NCBI GenBank assembly: GCA_020881835.1 | Contig: CP052876.1 | Span: 2,852,001 to 2,916,000 of the forward strand | Direction: 5' to 3' | DNA: 64,000 bases | Source: Kineosporiaceae bacterium SCSIO 59966 | Lineage (GTDB): Bacteria > Actinomycetota > Actinomycetes > Actinomycetales > SCSIO-59966 | Shown: one piece after another, positions 17,274 to 28,886 of the stretch | Numbering within the stretch: the stretch's first letter is position 1 | Layout: the number at the start of each line of letters is the position of its first letter | Notes under the pieces: generated by a model | Told to the model about the DNA's origin: nothing | The model's database searches: none | The model's input: only the letters and a program-made list of their open reading frames with translations | Made by a program: the position numbers and the translations under genes

Positions 17274-18128
17274 TCACGATCGGCCGCCCGACACCGGCAG
17301 GAGGTCGAGCAGCGCGGCGGCCACCCGGTCAGGGTGCTCGAACATCAGCATGTGCCCGGCGCCGGGCACGACGTCCAACCGGGCGCCGGGCAGCCGGGCC
17401 GCCAGCCGGGCGGAGTGCTCGGGCGGGGTGAGCCGGTCCCGCTGCCCGGCCAGCACGGTGACCGGGACGCCGTCCAGGGCCGGCAGGTGACCGGTGCCGT
17501 CGAAGGCGCTCAGTGCGAGGTACCAGCCGCCGGTGCTGCGGGCGGTCGGTGGCGGGACGCCCGCCCGCACCCGTCGGACGACGTCAGGCGGGGCGGAGCG
17601 CCCGTAGCCGTACCGGCGGGCGAGCGGTCCGGGGACCCGGGGCACCCGGACGGCGGGGGGCGCGGCCGTGAGCAGCCGCATCACCCGCGCCACCCACGGA
17701 CGTGGCCGCAGCCGGTCGGCAGCGGTGTTGACGAGCAGCACCCCGGCGAGCCGGGCGCGCAGCTCGGGGTGCCGGTCCACCGCGGCGAGGACGCTCATCC
17801 CACCCATCGAGTGGCCGGCCAGCACCACCGGCCCGTGCGGGGCAACGCGCTGTGCGACGGCGGCGAGGTCGTCGGCGAGCACGGCGATGCTCGGCTCACC
17901 GCCGCCGGGTGCGGGTCGGCTGTCACCGTGGTCGCGCTGGTCGGGGCGCACGACGGCCACGTCCGGACGCTCGGCCAGCACCCGGTCGACCACCGGCTGC
18001 CAGGACGCCCCGGTCATCGTCCAGCCGTGGACGAGCACGGCAGTGACGGCCGGACGCTCGGCGCCGGCGGTCCGCACCGCCAGCACCGCGCCGTCCGGCC
18101 GCCTCAGGTCGAACCAGTCGTCGGACAC
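17274..18128 (-). CDS. Alpha/beta hydrolase
   Basis: A 284-residue alpha/beta-hydrolase with the full triad: nucleophile in GHSMGGMS (about residues 104-111), Asp in AGQRDRLTP and His in GAGHMLMFE. The oxyanion segment is HGWTMTG. A cap domain of about 70 residues lies between the sixth strand and the acid. The substrate is unknown; thioesterase, esterase or lactonase activities are all possible. It lies 59 bp downstream of clpB on the same strand and may be read through from it. Confidence 0.88.
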   Translation of the reverse strand: MSDDWFDLRRPDGAVLAVRTAGAERPAVTAVLVHGWTMTGASWQPVVDRVLAERPDVAVVRPDQRDHGDSRPAPGGGEPSIAVLADDLAAVAQRVAPHGPVVLAGHSMGGMSVLAAVDRHPELRARLAGVLLVNTAADRLRPRPWVARVMRLLTAAPPAVRVPRVPGPLARRYGYGRSAPPDVVRRVRAGVPPPTARSTGGWYLALSAFDGTGHLPALDGVPVTVLAGQRDRLTPPEHSARLAARLPGARLDVVPGAGHMLMFEHPDRVAAALLDLLPVSGGRS

Positions 18129-18187
18129 TGACCCGAGCCTACGGACGGGGTCCGACGGCGGCAGCCACCGTGCTCACCGCACCGCGT

Positions 18188-20803
<2,616 letters not shown>

Positions 20804-20856
20804 TTCCCCTCCTGGGGGCTCGTACCAGTTCTCTGCCGAGGTCAACACCGGACAGA

Positions 20857-20877
20857 GTTGAGTCTGTTCCGCTCAAG
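20857..20877. promoter_or_regulatory. HAIR operator (HspR site) between clpB and the symporter gene
   Basis: Read on the minus strand the site is CTTGAGC-N7-ACTCAAC, matching the HspR consensus CTTGAGT-N7-ACTCAAG at 12 of 14 arm positions. It lies 54 bp upstream of clpB and 61 bp upstream of the divergent symporter start. Confidence 0.85.
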
Positions 20878-20937
20878 TCAGGTTCGGAAGATGTGCCGGG
20901 TTGCGACGTCCGTCACCCCGGAGTACCACCGTCCGCC

Positions 20938-22557
20938 ATGGCGTCCCCCACCGCTCTGGCGCCCGCCGTCGCGGCGACCGCCAGCGAGTCCACTGCCAGC
21001 GAGTCCACCGTCCTCGGACGGGTCGAGGAGTCGATCAACAACCTGTTCGCCCCCGTGACGGACGTCGCGACCCGCGTCGTCTTCGCCGAGATCACCGTGG
21101 CGGGGGTCTCCTTCCCCGTCGTCGTCGGCTGGCTCGTCCTCGCGGCCCTGATCATCACGATCTACTTCGGGTTCATCCAGGCGCGCGGGATCAAGGTGTC
21201 CACCGAGGTGGTCCGGGGGCACTACTCGCACGAGCGGGACCCGGGCGAGGTGCCGCACTTCCAGGCCCTCACCTCGGCGCTGTCCGGCACGGTCGGGCTG
21301 GGCAACATCGCCGGCGTGGGCGTCGCGGTGGCGCTCGGCGGACCGGGTGCCACGCTGTGGATGATCCTCGCCGGCCTCCTCGGCATGGCGACGAAGTTCG
21401 CCGAGTGCACGCTCGGGGTGAAGTACCGGGAGGTCCACGAGGACGGCACGGTCACCGGCGGCCCGTTCCGGTACCTGCCGGTCGCCTTCGAGCGGTTCGG
21501 GTCCCTCGCCTCGAGGACCCTCACCGGCGTCTACGCCCTCGCGATCATCCTGTTCGGCGTCGCCGGCGGGAACATGTTCCAGAGCAACCAGACCTACGCC
21601 CAGGCGCGTGAGGTCACCGGGGGCGCCGACGGGCCGCTGGGCTCTCCCGGCGCGGCGTTCGTCTTCGGCCTCGTGCTGGCCGGCCTCGTCGCGCTCGTCA
21701 TCCTCGGCGGGATGCGCTCCATCGGCGCGGTGACCAGCCGCCTCGTCCCGGCGATGGCGGCCGTCTACGTGCTGGCCTGCCTCGTCGTGATCGGGATGAA
21801 CCTGCCGCAGGTCCCCGGCGCGTTCGGCGAGATCCTCAGCGGCGCCTTCTCCCCGACGGGTGTGGCGGGCGGGGTCGTCGGCGTCATGGTCATCGGCTTC
21901 CAGCGGGCGGCGTTCTCCAACGAGGCCGGGCTCGGCTCGGCCGCGATCGCGCACTCCGCGGTGAAGACCCGCCGTCCGGTGAGCGAGGGCTTCGTGGCCA
22001 TGCTCGAGCCGTTCGTCGACACCGTCGTCATCTGCACGATGACCGCGCTGACCATCGTCATCGCCCGGCCCGACAGCTTCGTCGCCGCCCGCTCCGAGGT
22101 GGCCGAGACCGGCGGCACGACGGCCGACGGCGTCGTCCTGACCTCGGACGCCTTCGCCACCGCCCTGCCGTGGTTCCCGGTCGTGCTCGCGGTCGCCGTC
22201 GCACTGTTCGCGTTCTCCACCCTCATCACGTGGAGCTACTACGGGCTCAAGGCGTGGACGACGCTGTTCGGCCGCAGCCGGACCTCCGAGCTCGTCTACA
22301 AGCTGGTGTTCCTCACGTTCACCGTCACCGGGGCCGTCCTGACCTTCAGCGAGGTCCTCGGCTTCGCCGACGCCATGCTCTTCGTCTGCGCCTTCGTCAA
22401 CCTGCTCGCGGTGTACCTGCTGCTGCCGGTGGTCAAGCAGGAGATGCGCGAGTACCTCGAGGACCGGCGCAGCGGCGAGCTCGCCCGGCTCGGTGCCGGT
22501 AGGTCCGACCGGGCCACGGAGCTCCGGCGGACCGGGGAGGACATGCCGCCCGCCTGA
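20938..22557 (+). CDS. Alanine/glycine:cation symporter (AGCS family)
   Basis: A 539-residue sodium- or proton-coupled amino acid carrier with about ten membrane segments. Family signatures are LSGTVGLGNIAGV, KFAECTLGVKYRE, FQRAAFSNEAGLGSAAIAHSA and FSTLITWSYYGLKAW. Substrates in the family are small neutral amino acids such as alanine and glycine. ATG 20938 is used; GTG 20893 is in frame but adds an unmatched leader. The N-terminus has a short tandem SESTASESTV. The gene is divergent from clpB and shares the 134-bp region holding the HAIR operator. The C-terminal 45 residues are charged and cytoplasmic. Confidence 0.93.
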   Translation: MASPTALAPAVAATASESTASESTVLGRVEESINNLFAPVTDVATRVVFAEITVAGVSFPVVVGWLVLAALIITIYFGFIQARGIKVSTEVVRGHYSHERDPGEVPHFQALTSALSGTVGLGNIAGVGVAVALGGPGATLWMILAGLLGMATKFAECTLGVKYREVHEDGTVTGGPFRYLPVAFERFGSLASRTLTGVYALAIILFGVAGGNMFQSNQTYAQAREVTGGADGPLGSPGAAFVFGLVLAGLVALVILGGMRSIGAVTSRLVPAMAAVYVLACLVVIGMNLPQVPGAFGEILSGAFSPTGVAGGVVGVMVIGFQRAAFSNEAGLGSAAIAHSAVKTRRPVSEGFVAMLEPFVDTVVICTMTALTIVIARPDSFVAARSEVAETGGTTADGVVLTSDAFATALPWFPVVLAVAVALFAFSTLITWSYYGLKAWTTLFGRSRTSELVYKLVFLTFTVTGAVLTFSEVLGFADAMLFVCAFVNLLAVYLLLPVVKQEMREYLEDRRSGELARLGAGRSDRATELRRTGEDMPPA

Positions 22558-22584
22558 GAGCCGCAGCGGCACGAGGTCGGCGCG

Positions 22585-23802
22585 TCAGCGCGCAAGGGCC
22601 GCAGGCAGGTCTGCGCGTTCCGCCGCGAGCACGAGAGCGCCGACCACCTCGGCGCGCTCCTTGAGCTCGCCCACGACGACGGTGACCCGGTCGGCTGCCG
22701 ACGGGATCGCGAAGCGGGCCACGACGTCGCGCATCGGGTCCAGCAGGAGATCACCGGCTGCGGCGAGACCGCCTCCCACGACGATGCGCTGCGGGTTGAG
22801 CAGGTTGCACAGGCTCGCAGCAGCCACGCCGATGTGCCGGCCGGCGTCGGCGACCACTCGGGCGCAGCCGGTGTCGCCGTCGCGAGCACGCAGCGTCACC
22901 TCCCGAAGGGACAGGTTGCCGTGGCTCGCGCGCAGGGACTCGAGCAGCACCGGAGCCCGCACGAAGGTCTCCAGACAGCCCCGGTTGCCACAGCGGCACA
23001 CCGGCCCGTTCTCGTCGATGGAGACGTGCCCGATCTCACCGGCCGTGCCACCGTGCCCGCGGAACACCTTCCCGCCGAGCACGAGCCCGGAGCCGACCCC
23101 GTGCGAGATCTTGATGTACGCGAAGTCGTCGCAGCCGCGGCCTGCTCCGTGCTGTCCCTCTCCCAGCGCGCCGAGGTTGGCGTCGTTGTCGACGTGCACG
23201 GGAACGCCGAGCCGGGCCGACAACTGGTCAGCGAGCCGGATGCCACCCCACCCGGGCAGGATCGTCGCGGACCCGACCTCGCCGGTGACGACGTCCACCG
23301 GGCCGGGCACACCCATGCCGACGCCGACCACCTCGGAGAACGCCGAGCCGACGCGGTCAAGCAGCTCACCCACGAGCAGGGCGGCGCGGTCCAGCCCCTC
23401 ATCGGCCTTGTGGTCGGCCGGGAGTGGCAGCCGCTGCTCGGCGAGCACCCGCTGGGAGAGGTCCGCCACCGCGACACGCAGGTGCCGGTAGCCGAAGTCG
23501 ACTCCCACGCAGATTCCTGCGGTTCGCGCCAGCGACACCCGCTGGGCGCGTCGACCGCTACGGGACGTCGGCGCGACGTCCAGCACGTCGGCGGCCACGA
23601 GCTCCTTGACGATGTTCGACACGGTCGCCGGCGAGAGCCCGGTGGCCGTCGCCACCTCCACCTGGGTCAGTGCGCCGTAGCGGCGCAGCACGTCGACCAC
23701 CCTGGCACGGTTGGCTTCGCGCAGTGAAGCCTGTGACCCGGGCGCGATCGAAGGTGGGGCCGAGTTGGCCGGGTTGGCCGGGTTGGCCGGGTTGGCCGAC
23801 AT
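22585..23802 (-). CDS. ROK family transcriptional regulator (XylR/NagC type)
   Basis: 405 residues. A winged helix at about 30-90 (LTQVEVATATGLSPATVSNIVKELV) is followed by a ROK sugar-kinase-like domain with GVDFGYRHLRVAVADL, NDANLGALGE and the zinc motif GHVSIDENGPVCRCGNRGCLE. Such proteins repress sugar uptake or catabolic genes and release DNA on binding a sugar. The gene is divergent from a sugar ABC transporter, which is its likely target. The N-terminus is a repeated Ala-Asn-Pro tract made by 9-nt tandem units (about 23762-23796), so the true start could be later. The gene is convergent with the AGCS gene, 27 bp apart. Confidence 0.9.
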   Translation of the reverse strand: MSANPANPANPANSAPPSIAPGSQASLREANRARVVDVLRRYGALTQVEVATATGLSPATVSNIVKELVAADVLDVAPTSRSGRRAQRVSLARTAGICVGVDFGYRHLRVAVADLSQRVLAEQRLPLPADHKADEGLDRAALLVGELLDRVGSAFSEVVGVGMGVPGPVDVVTGEVGSATILPGWGGIRLADQLSARLGVPVHVDNDANLGALGEGQHGAGRGCDDFAYIKISHGVGSGLVLGGKVFRGHGGTAGEIGHVSIDENGPVCRCGNRGCLETFVRAPVLLESLRASHGNLSLREVTLRARDGDTGCARVVADAGRHIGVAAASLCNLLNPQRIVVGGGLAAAGDLLLDPMRDVVARFAIPSAADRVTVVVGELKERAEVVGALVLAAERADLPAALAR

Positions 23803-23878
23803 GGCCGACAGCCTATGCCCGGGTGGCGGCGTGTCCGTCAGAGTGAACGGCGCGTTGCGAGTTCGTTGCGTTCAGGTC

Positions 23879-23907
23879 TTGACGTCATCACGTGAATCCA
23901 ATTCACT
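23879..23907 (+). promoter_or_regulatory. Putative promoter with palindromic operator for the sugar transporter
   Basis: TTGACG at 23879-23884 could be a -35 box. A perfect inverted repeat GTGAAT-CCA-ATTCAC at 23892-23906 overlaps the position expected for the -10 box, 50 bp before the GTG of the binding-protein gene. Its placement suits repression by the divergent ROK protein. Assignment is inferred. Confidence 0.5.
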
Positions 23908-23956
23908 GACGGACACCGCGGTCCCAGCGGCCTCTCGTCGATCCACGGAGGTTCTC

Positions 23957-25054
23957 GTGTCCACCACCCTCTTGCGGCGGTCAGTGACCGCCACCCTGGC
24001 CGGGCTGCTCGCCGTCGGGCTCGCCGCCTGCGGCGCCAACGATGCCGAGAGCACCGCCGGGGACGACGGCAGCGACGGTGGTGGCGAGGCGCTGAAGATC
24101 GCGCTGCTGCTGCCGGAGTCCAAGACCACCCGGTACGAGGCCTTCGACCGGCCGCTGTTCGAGGCGAAGGTCGCGGAGATCTGCGAGGAGTGCGAGGTGC
24201 TCTACTCCAACGCAGACCAGGACCAGGCCAAGCAGCTCCAGCAGGCTGAGGCGGCGCTGACCGAAGGCGTCGACGTGATGGTGCTCGACCCCGTCGACTC
24301 CAAGGCCGCCGCATCCATCGTCACGTCCGCCAAGGACCAGGACGTGCCGGTGATCGCTTACGACCGCTTCATCAGCGACGCACCGATCGACTTCTACATC
24401 TCGTTCGACAACGAGAAGGTCGGTCAGCTGCAGGGCGAGTCGCTCGTCGAGAAGCTGCAGTCCGACGGCGTGACGTCCGGGAACATCGTCATGATCAACG
24501 GGTCGCCGACCGACAACAACGCCACGCTGTTCAAGGCCGGCGCCCACTCGGTGCTGGACGACAGCGGCTACACCATCGCGGCAGAGTTCGACACCCCCGA
24601 CTGGAGCCCGGACGAGGCCCAGGCGTGGATGGAGGGACAGCTCGCCCAGTCCACCGACATCGTCGGCGTGTACGCGGCGAACGACGGCACTGCAGGCGGA
24701 GCGATCGCAGCGATGAAGGGCGGCGGCGTCGACCCCCTGCCCCCGGTGACCGGTCAGGACGCCGAGCTGACCGCCATCCAGCGGATCGTCGACGGCTCGC
24801 AGTACATGACCGTGTACAAGGCCATCAAGCCCGAGGCCGAGCAGGCCGCTGAGCTGGCCGTCGCTCTCGCCCGCGGCGAGAGCCCGTCCGTCGAGGGTGA
24901 GGTCGACGGTGTGCCCTCGGTGCTGCTCGAGCCGGTCGCGGTGACGGTGGAGAACCTCGCCGACACGATCGTGGCCGACGAGTTCTACACGGTCGAGGAG
25001 ATCTGCACCGCGGAGTACGCCGAGGCGTGCGCCGCAGCAGGCCTGACGTCGTGA
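23957..25054 (+). CDS. Sugar ABC transporter substrate-binding lipoprotein (XylF/RbsB type)
   Basis: A 365-residue Peripla_BP_4 protein. Start GTG 23957 gives a lipoprotein signal peptide: basic VSTTLLRRSV, a hydrophobic stretch, then lipobox LAAC with the lipidated Cys at about residue 27. GGAGG precedes the GTG. The mature part has the two-lobe sugar-binding fold, with VLDPVDSKAAASIV, VPVIAYDRFI and VYAANDGTAGGAIAAMKG as in xylose-binding proteins. The ligand is probably a monosaccharide; xylose is a guess from these segments and the ROK neighbour. A hairpin follows the stop codon, before the ATPase gene. Confidence 0.9.
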   Translation: MSTTLLRRSVTATLAGLLAVGLAACGANDAESTAGDDGSDGGGEALKIALLLPESKTTRYEAFDRPLFEAKVAEICEECEVLYSNADQDQAKQLQQAEAALTEGVDVMVLDPVDSKAAASIVTSAKDQDVPVIAYDRFISDAPIDFYISFDNEKVGQLQGESLVEKLQSDGVTSGNIVMINGSPTDNNATLFKAGAHSVLDDSGYTIAAEFDTPDWSPDEAQAWMEGQLAQSTDIVGVYAANDGTAGGAIAAMKGGGVDPLPPVTGQDAELTAIQRIVDGSQYMTVYKAIKPEAEQAAELAVALARGESPSVEGEVDGVPSVLLEPVAVTVENLADTIVADEFYTVEEICTAEYAEACAAAGLTS

Positions 25055-25057
25055 GCC

Positions 25058-25099
25058 CCCGGGACGCCGGACGGGCCCGTGCCCTCCGGCGTCCCCGGG
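25058..25099 (+). terminator. Intercistronic hairpin after the binding-protein gene
   Basis: Arms CCCGGGACGCCGGA (25058-25071) and TCCGGCGTCCCCGGG (25085-25099) pair with one bulged base around a 13-nt loop. Hairpins in this position usually let the binding protein be made in excess over the ATPase and permease. No U-tract is present. Confidence 0.6.
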
Positions 25100-25145
25100 T
25101 GCACGATCGGTAGCGGAGCGACCCGAGGGAGCCGGGAGAGCACGT

Positions 25146-25994
25146 ATGACCACCGCAACCCACGCGCCGGCGGCCGGGACGGCCGGCCGACGTGAGCCAG
25201 TCCTGTCCCTGACGGGCGTCTCCAAGAGGTTCGGCGCGGTGCACGCCCTGACCGACGTCCACCTCGATGCTCGAGCCGGCGAGGTCGTCGCCCTGGTCGG
25301 GGACAACGGGGCCGGCAAGTCCACCCTGGTCAAGGTGATCGCCGGTGTGCACCCACCCGACTCCGGCACGATCCGGTTCGAAGGGCGCGAGGTCACCATC
25401 GACGGCCCGGCCGCCGCGCAACGCACCGGCATCGCCACCGTCTTCCAGGACCTCGCGCTGTGCGACAACCTCGACGTGGTCGCGAACCTGTTCCTCGGCA
25501 ACGAGATCACCGCCCACGGCGTGCTCGACGAGATCGAGATGGAGCGCCGCTCCTGGGAGCTGCTGCGTCGACTGTCCGCAAAGATCCCGTCGGTCCGCAT
25601 CCCGGTGGCGAGCCTGTCCGGCGGCCAGCGCCAGACGGTGGCGATCGCCCGCTCGCTGCTCGGGTCACCGAAGGTGGTGATGCTCGACGAGCCCACGGCG
25701 GCGCTCGGCGTCGCGCAGACCGCCGAGGTGCTCAACCTCGTGGAGACGCTGCGCGACCAGGGCCACGCGGTCATCCTCATCAGCCACAACATGGCCGACG
25801 TCATGGCGGTGGCCGACCGCGTCGTCGTCCTGCGGCTCGGTCGCAACAACGGCGAGTTCGACGTCAGCACGACGTCTCACGAGCAGATCGTCGCTGCCAT
25901 CACCGGCGCCTCGAACAATGCCGTCACCGAGCGCGCGGCGCGCAACGCGCTCGGCACACCCGGAGAAGCCTCGCCCGAGGAGGGCACGTCGTGA
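25146..25994 (+). CDS. Sugar ABC transporter ATP-binding protein, single domain (XylG/RbsA type)
   Basis: 282 residues: one ABC domain with Walker A GDNGAGKST, Q-loop FQDLAL, signature LSGGQRQ, Walker B VVMLDEPT and switch His in ISHNM. Sugar-transport ATPases of this class often have two tandem ABC domains; this one has one, as in several actinobacterial xylose-type systems, and would act as a homodimer. GGGAG lies just upstream of ATG 25146. The stop overlaps the permease start (GTGA, 25991-25994). The C-terminal 35 residues are polar. Confidence 0.92.
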   Translation: MTTATHAPAAGTAGRREPVLSLTGVSKRFGAVHALTDVHLDARAGEVVALVGDNGAGKSTLVKVIAGVHPPDSGTIRFEGREVTIDGPAAAQRTGIATVFQDLALCDNLDVVANLFLGNEITAHGVLDEIEMERRSWELLRRLSAKIPSVRIPVASLSGGQRQTVAIARSLLGSPKVVMLDEPTAALGVAQTAEVLNLVETLRDQGHAVILISHNMADVMAVADRVVVLRLGRNNGEFDVSTTSHEQIVAAITGASNNAVTERAARNALGTPGEASPEEGTS

Positions 25995-27238
25995 CCTCGT
26001 CCAGCGCCCCGCCGGTACCCGCCGACCTCGCCGACGACCGGCCCGTCCGAGAGCACGGCCTTCGTGGCTACGTCACCCCCTTCGTCCTCCGGGTGCGCTC
26101 CGGTGACCTCGGCGCCCTGCCCGTCGTGGTCGGGCTCGCCGTCATCTGGGCCGTGTTCTACGCCCTCAACCCGGTGTTCCTGTCCAGCCGGAACCTGGTG
26201 AACCTCACCCTCCAGTCAGCCGCGATCGGCACGATCGCGCTCGGCATCGTGCTCGTGCTGCTGCTCGCCGAGATCGACCTGTCGGTCGGTTCGGTCAGCG
26301 GCCTCGCCTCCGCGGTGCTGGCCGTGACGTTCGTGCAGAACTCGCTGCCCCTGGCGGTGGCGCTCCTGCTCGCCATCGGGACCGGCACCCTCGTCGGCCT
26401 GCTCTACGGAGCGCTGTACGTGCGGTTCGGCGTACCGAGCTTCGTCATCACGCTGGCCGGGCTGCTGGGCTTCCTCGGCCTGCAGCTCTACGTGCTCGGC
26501 GACACCGGCTCGATCAACCTGCCGTTCGACTCCGCGGTCGTCCAGTTCGCGCAGCAGGCCTTCCTGCCGGCGCCGCTCGCCTACGCGCTGGCCGTCGCGG
26601 TGCCCGCGGCGTATGCCGTGGCGCGGCTCGCCCACGGACGCCGCCGCGCCGCCGCCGGCCTGTCCGCCCCGCCGGTGCTGGACGTCGCGCTCCGCTCGGG
26701 GCTGCTGGCCGCCGTCCTGCTGCTCACCGTCTGGTACCTCGGCCTGGACCGCGGTGTCTCGGCGATGTTCCTGCTGTTCGCGCTGCTCGTCGTCGTGATG
26801 GACCTGGCCCTGCGTCGTACCCGGTGGGGACGCGCGGTCTTCGCTGTCGGCGGGAGCGTGGAGGCCGCGCGCCGCGCGGGTATCGCCGTGAACCGCATCT
26901 ACGTGAGCGTGTTCGCCCTCGCCTCCACGCTGGCCGCCCTCGGCGGGGTGCTTGCCGCGAGCCGCGTTGCCGCCGCGAACCAGAGCTCCGGCGGCGCGGA
27001 CACGAACCTCAACGCCATCGCCGCGGCAGTCATCGGTGGCACCAGCCTGTTCGGTGGCCGCGGCAGCGCGTACTCCGCCCTGCTCGGCATCCTCGTCATC
27101 CAGTCGATCGCGAGCGGCCTCACGCTGCTCAACCTCGACTCCTCCGTGCGGTACATGGTGACGGGCGCGGTCCTCCTCCTCGCCGTCACCATCGACTCGC
27201 TGTCGCGGCGCAGCCGCCGTACCCACGGTCGCGCCTGA
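25991..27238 (+). CDS. Sugar ABC transporter permease (XylH/RbsC type)
   Basis: A 415-residue BPD_transp_2 permease with about ten membrane segments and the signature EIDLSVGSVSGLASAVLAV. A second conserved segment, GTSLFGGRGSAYSALLGILVIQS, is near the C-terminus. Start GTG 25991 overlaps the ATPase stop. A basic cytoplasmic loop, ARLAHGRRRAAAG, separates two helix groups. Together with the binding protein and ATPase it forms a complete sugar importer. The gene is convergent with hspR, 75 bp apart, with no obvious terminator there. Confidence 0.92.
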   Translation: MTSSSAPPVPADLADDRPVREHGLRGYVTPFVLRVRSGDLGALPVVVGLAVIWAVFYALNPVFLSSRNLVNLTLQSAAIGTIALGIVLVLLLAEIDLSVGSVSGLASAVLAVTFVQNSLPLAVALLLAIGTGTLVGLLYGALYVRFGVPSFVITLAGLLGFLGLQLYVLGDTGSINLPFDSAVVQFAQQAFLPAPLAYALAVAVPAAYAVARLAHGRRRAAAGLSAPPVLDVALRSGLLAAVLLLTVWYLGLDRGVSAMFLLFALLVVVMDLALRRTRWGRAVFAVGGSVEAARRAGIAVNRIYVSVFALASTLAALGGVLAASRVAAANQSSGGADTNLNAIAAAVIGGTSLFGGRGSAYSALLGILVIQSIASGLTLLNLDSSVRYMVTGAVLLLAVTIDSLSRRSRRTHGRA

Positions 27239-27313
27239 CCGCCTGGCGGCAACGGCCGGTGTCATGGCGTCGCCGTGGTTCGGGGTACCGACCCCGGTCG
27301 TCGTCGAGGCGAG

Positions 27314-27784
27314 TCAGGGCCGGGGGCGCCACAGGACGAGGGCCGACTCGGTCCGCAGCACGGACCGCTCCGGGCGGCGACCGCGTGGCACCGCGACCAC
27401 CTCACCGGCCGGCCCGGCGGCGAACACCCGGCGGCTGCGCTGCAGCTCGGCCAGCGCGCCGTCCAGCTCCTCGCTCAGCTCGGCGACCCGACGGGACAGC
27501 GCGCCGACCTGCTGCTCGAGCTCCAGGATCCGCTTGATCCCGGCGAGGTTGACGCCCTCCTCCTGGGACAGCCGCTGCACCTCGCGCAGCAGCGCCACGT
27601 CACGAGCCGAGTAGCGCCGGCCCCGGCCCGCGGTGCGCCGGGGCCGGACCAGTCCCAGCCGGTCGTACTGGCGCAGGGTCTGCGGGTGCATGCCGGCGAG
27701 CTCGGCGGCCACCGAGATGACGAACACCGGCGCGTCCGGGTCGAACCGGTCCGGCCGGCGTTCTGCGCGCTCCCGCCCCGGCAC
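27314..27784 (-). CDS. hspR: HspR, MerR-family heat-shock repressor
   Basis: 156 residues. An N-terminal MerR-type helix-turn-helix (PVFVISVAAELAGMHPQTLRQYDRLGLVRPRRT) is followed by a leucine-rich coiled coil at about 75-120. HspR represses heat-shock genes by binding HAIR elements, with DnaK acting as co-repressor; matching sites are upstream of dnaK and clpB in this window. It is the last gene of the dnaK operon, 3 bp after dnaJ. The C-terminal tail (about 35 residues, basic) is longer than in streptomycete HspR. Confidence 0.95.
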   Translation of the reverse strand: MPGRERAERRPDRFDPDAPVFVISVAAELAGMHPQTLRQYDRLGLVRPRRTAGRGRRYSARDVALLREVQRLSQEEGVNLAGIKRILELEQQVGALSRRVAELSEELDGALAELQRSRRVFAAGPAGEVVAVPRGRRPERSVLRTESALVLWRPRP

Positions 27785-27787
27785 GGC

Positions 27788-28807
27788 TCACCCCCTCGCC
27801 GCCCGCGCCGCCCGAGCCATCAGGTCAGCGCGCGGGTCCTCACCGGCCAGCGCGTCGCGCAGCGCCTCGGTTGCCCGGCGGGCCTCGCCGTCCAGCCGGC
27901 GCGGCACCGCCACCTGGACGGTCACGAGCAGGTCGCCGGTGCCCTTGGCGGTCCGGACGCCGCGGCCCCGGACCCGCAGGGTGCGCCCGGACGGCGTCCC
28001 GGCCGGGACCTTGACCCGCACGGTCCCGCCGTCGAGGGTCGGCACCGGGATCTCCGCGCCGAGCGCGGCCTCCGGGAAGGACACCGGCACGGTGACGCGC
28101 AGGTCGTCACCGTCGCGCTCGAACACCGGGTGCGGGGCGACCTCGACGGTGATGACGAGGTCTCCGGCGGGCGCTCCGGCCTCGCCCGGCTCACCCTTGC
28201 CGCGCAACCGGATCCGCTGCCCGTCACGCACCCCGGAGGGGATGCGGGCGGTGACGGTCCGGCCATCGGCGGTGCGCAGGGTCACGGTCGCCCCGTGCAC
28301 CGCGTCGGTGAACGGCAAGGTCGTCGTGGCCTGGACGTCGGCGCCGCGCCGCGGTCCCCGTGGGGCGCGGTACCCGCCGTAGCCGGCGCCACCGCCGCCG
28401 AACACCCCGCCGAGCAGGTCCTCGAGGTTCGGCGGCACCCCGCCCCCGCCTGGGGCGCTGGTGGTGAACCGCACTCGCTGGCCCCCGCCGGCGTGCTGAC
28501 CGAACAGGCCGCCGAACAGGTCCTCGAAGCCCCCGGCCGAGCCGCCGGTGCCCGCGGTGAACCGGGCCCCGCCGGCCATCGCGCGGACGGCGTCGTACTG
28601 CTCGCGCTTCTCGGGGTCGGAGAGCACCGCGTAGGCCTCGCCGACCTCCTTGAACCGCTGCTCGGCCTGCGGGTCGCCGGGGTTGGCGTCGGGGTGGAGG
28701 GTGCGGGCGAGCTTGCGGTAGGCCTTCTTGATGTCGGCCGGAGAGGCGTCCTTGGCGACGCCGAGCGTCGCGTAGAAGTCCTTCTCCAGCCAGTCCTGGC
28801 CCGTCAT
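27788..28807 (-). CDS. dnaJ: DnaJ-type co-chaperone lacking the zinc-finger domain
   Basis: 339 residues. The J-domain (residues 8-75) has the HPD tripeptide in [11 protein letters not shown] Gly/Phe-rich linker ([21 protein letters not shown]) leads directly into two substrate-binding beta domains. The CxxCxGxG repeats of classical DnaJ are missing altogether, so it is a type B (CbpA-like) protein although it sits in the dnaJ slot of the operon. It stimulates DnaK ATP hydrolysis and delivers substrates. GGAGGG precedes ATG 28807. hspR follows after 3 bp. Confidence 0.93.
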   Translation of the reverse strand: MTGQDWLEKDFYATLGVAKDASPADIKKAYRKLARTLHPDANPGDPQAEQRFKEVGEAYAVLSDPEKREQYDAVRAMAGGARFTAGTGGSAGGFEDLFGGLFGQHAGGGQRVRFTTSAPGGGGVPPNLEDLLGGVFGGGGAGYGGYRAPRGPRRGADVQATTTLPFTDAVHGATVTLRTADGRTVTARIPSGVRDGQRIRLRGKGEPGEAGAPAGDLVITVEVAPHPVFERDGDDLRVTVPVSFPEAALGAEIPVPTLDGGTVRVKVPAGTPSGRTLRVRGRGVRTAKGTGDLLVTVQVAVPRRLDGEARRATEALRDALAGEDPRADLMARAARAARG

Positions 28808-28829
28808 CGCCGCTCCCTCCTCTCCGTTC

Positions 28830-28874
28830 TGTCTCGTCCTGCTCTGTCTCGTCCTGCTCTGTCTCGTCCTGCGT
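28830..28874. repeat. Three tandem 15-bp repeats between grpE and dnaJ
   Basis: The unit TGTCTCGTCCTGCTC occurs three times (28830-28844, 28845-28859 and 28860-28874, the last with two changes). It lies in the 79-bp spacer upstream of the dnaJ ribosome site. It most likely arose by slippage; no function is apparent. Confidence 0.9.
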
Positions 28875-28886
28875 CACACGGGTGGC

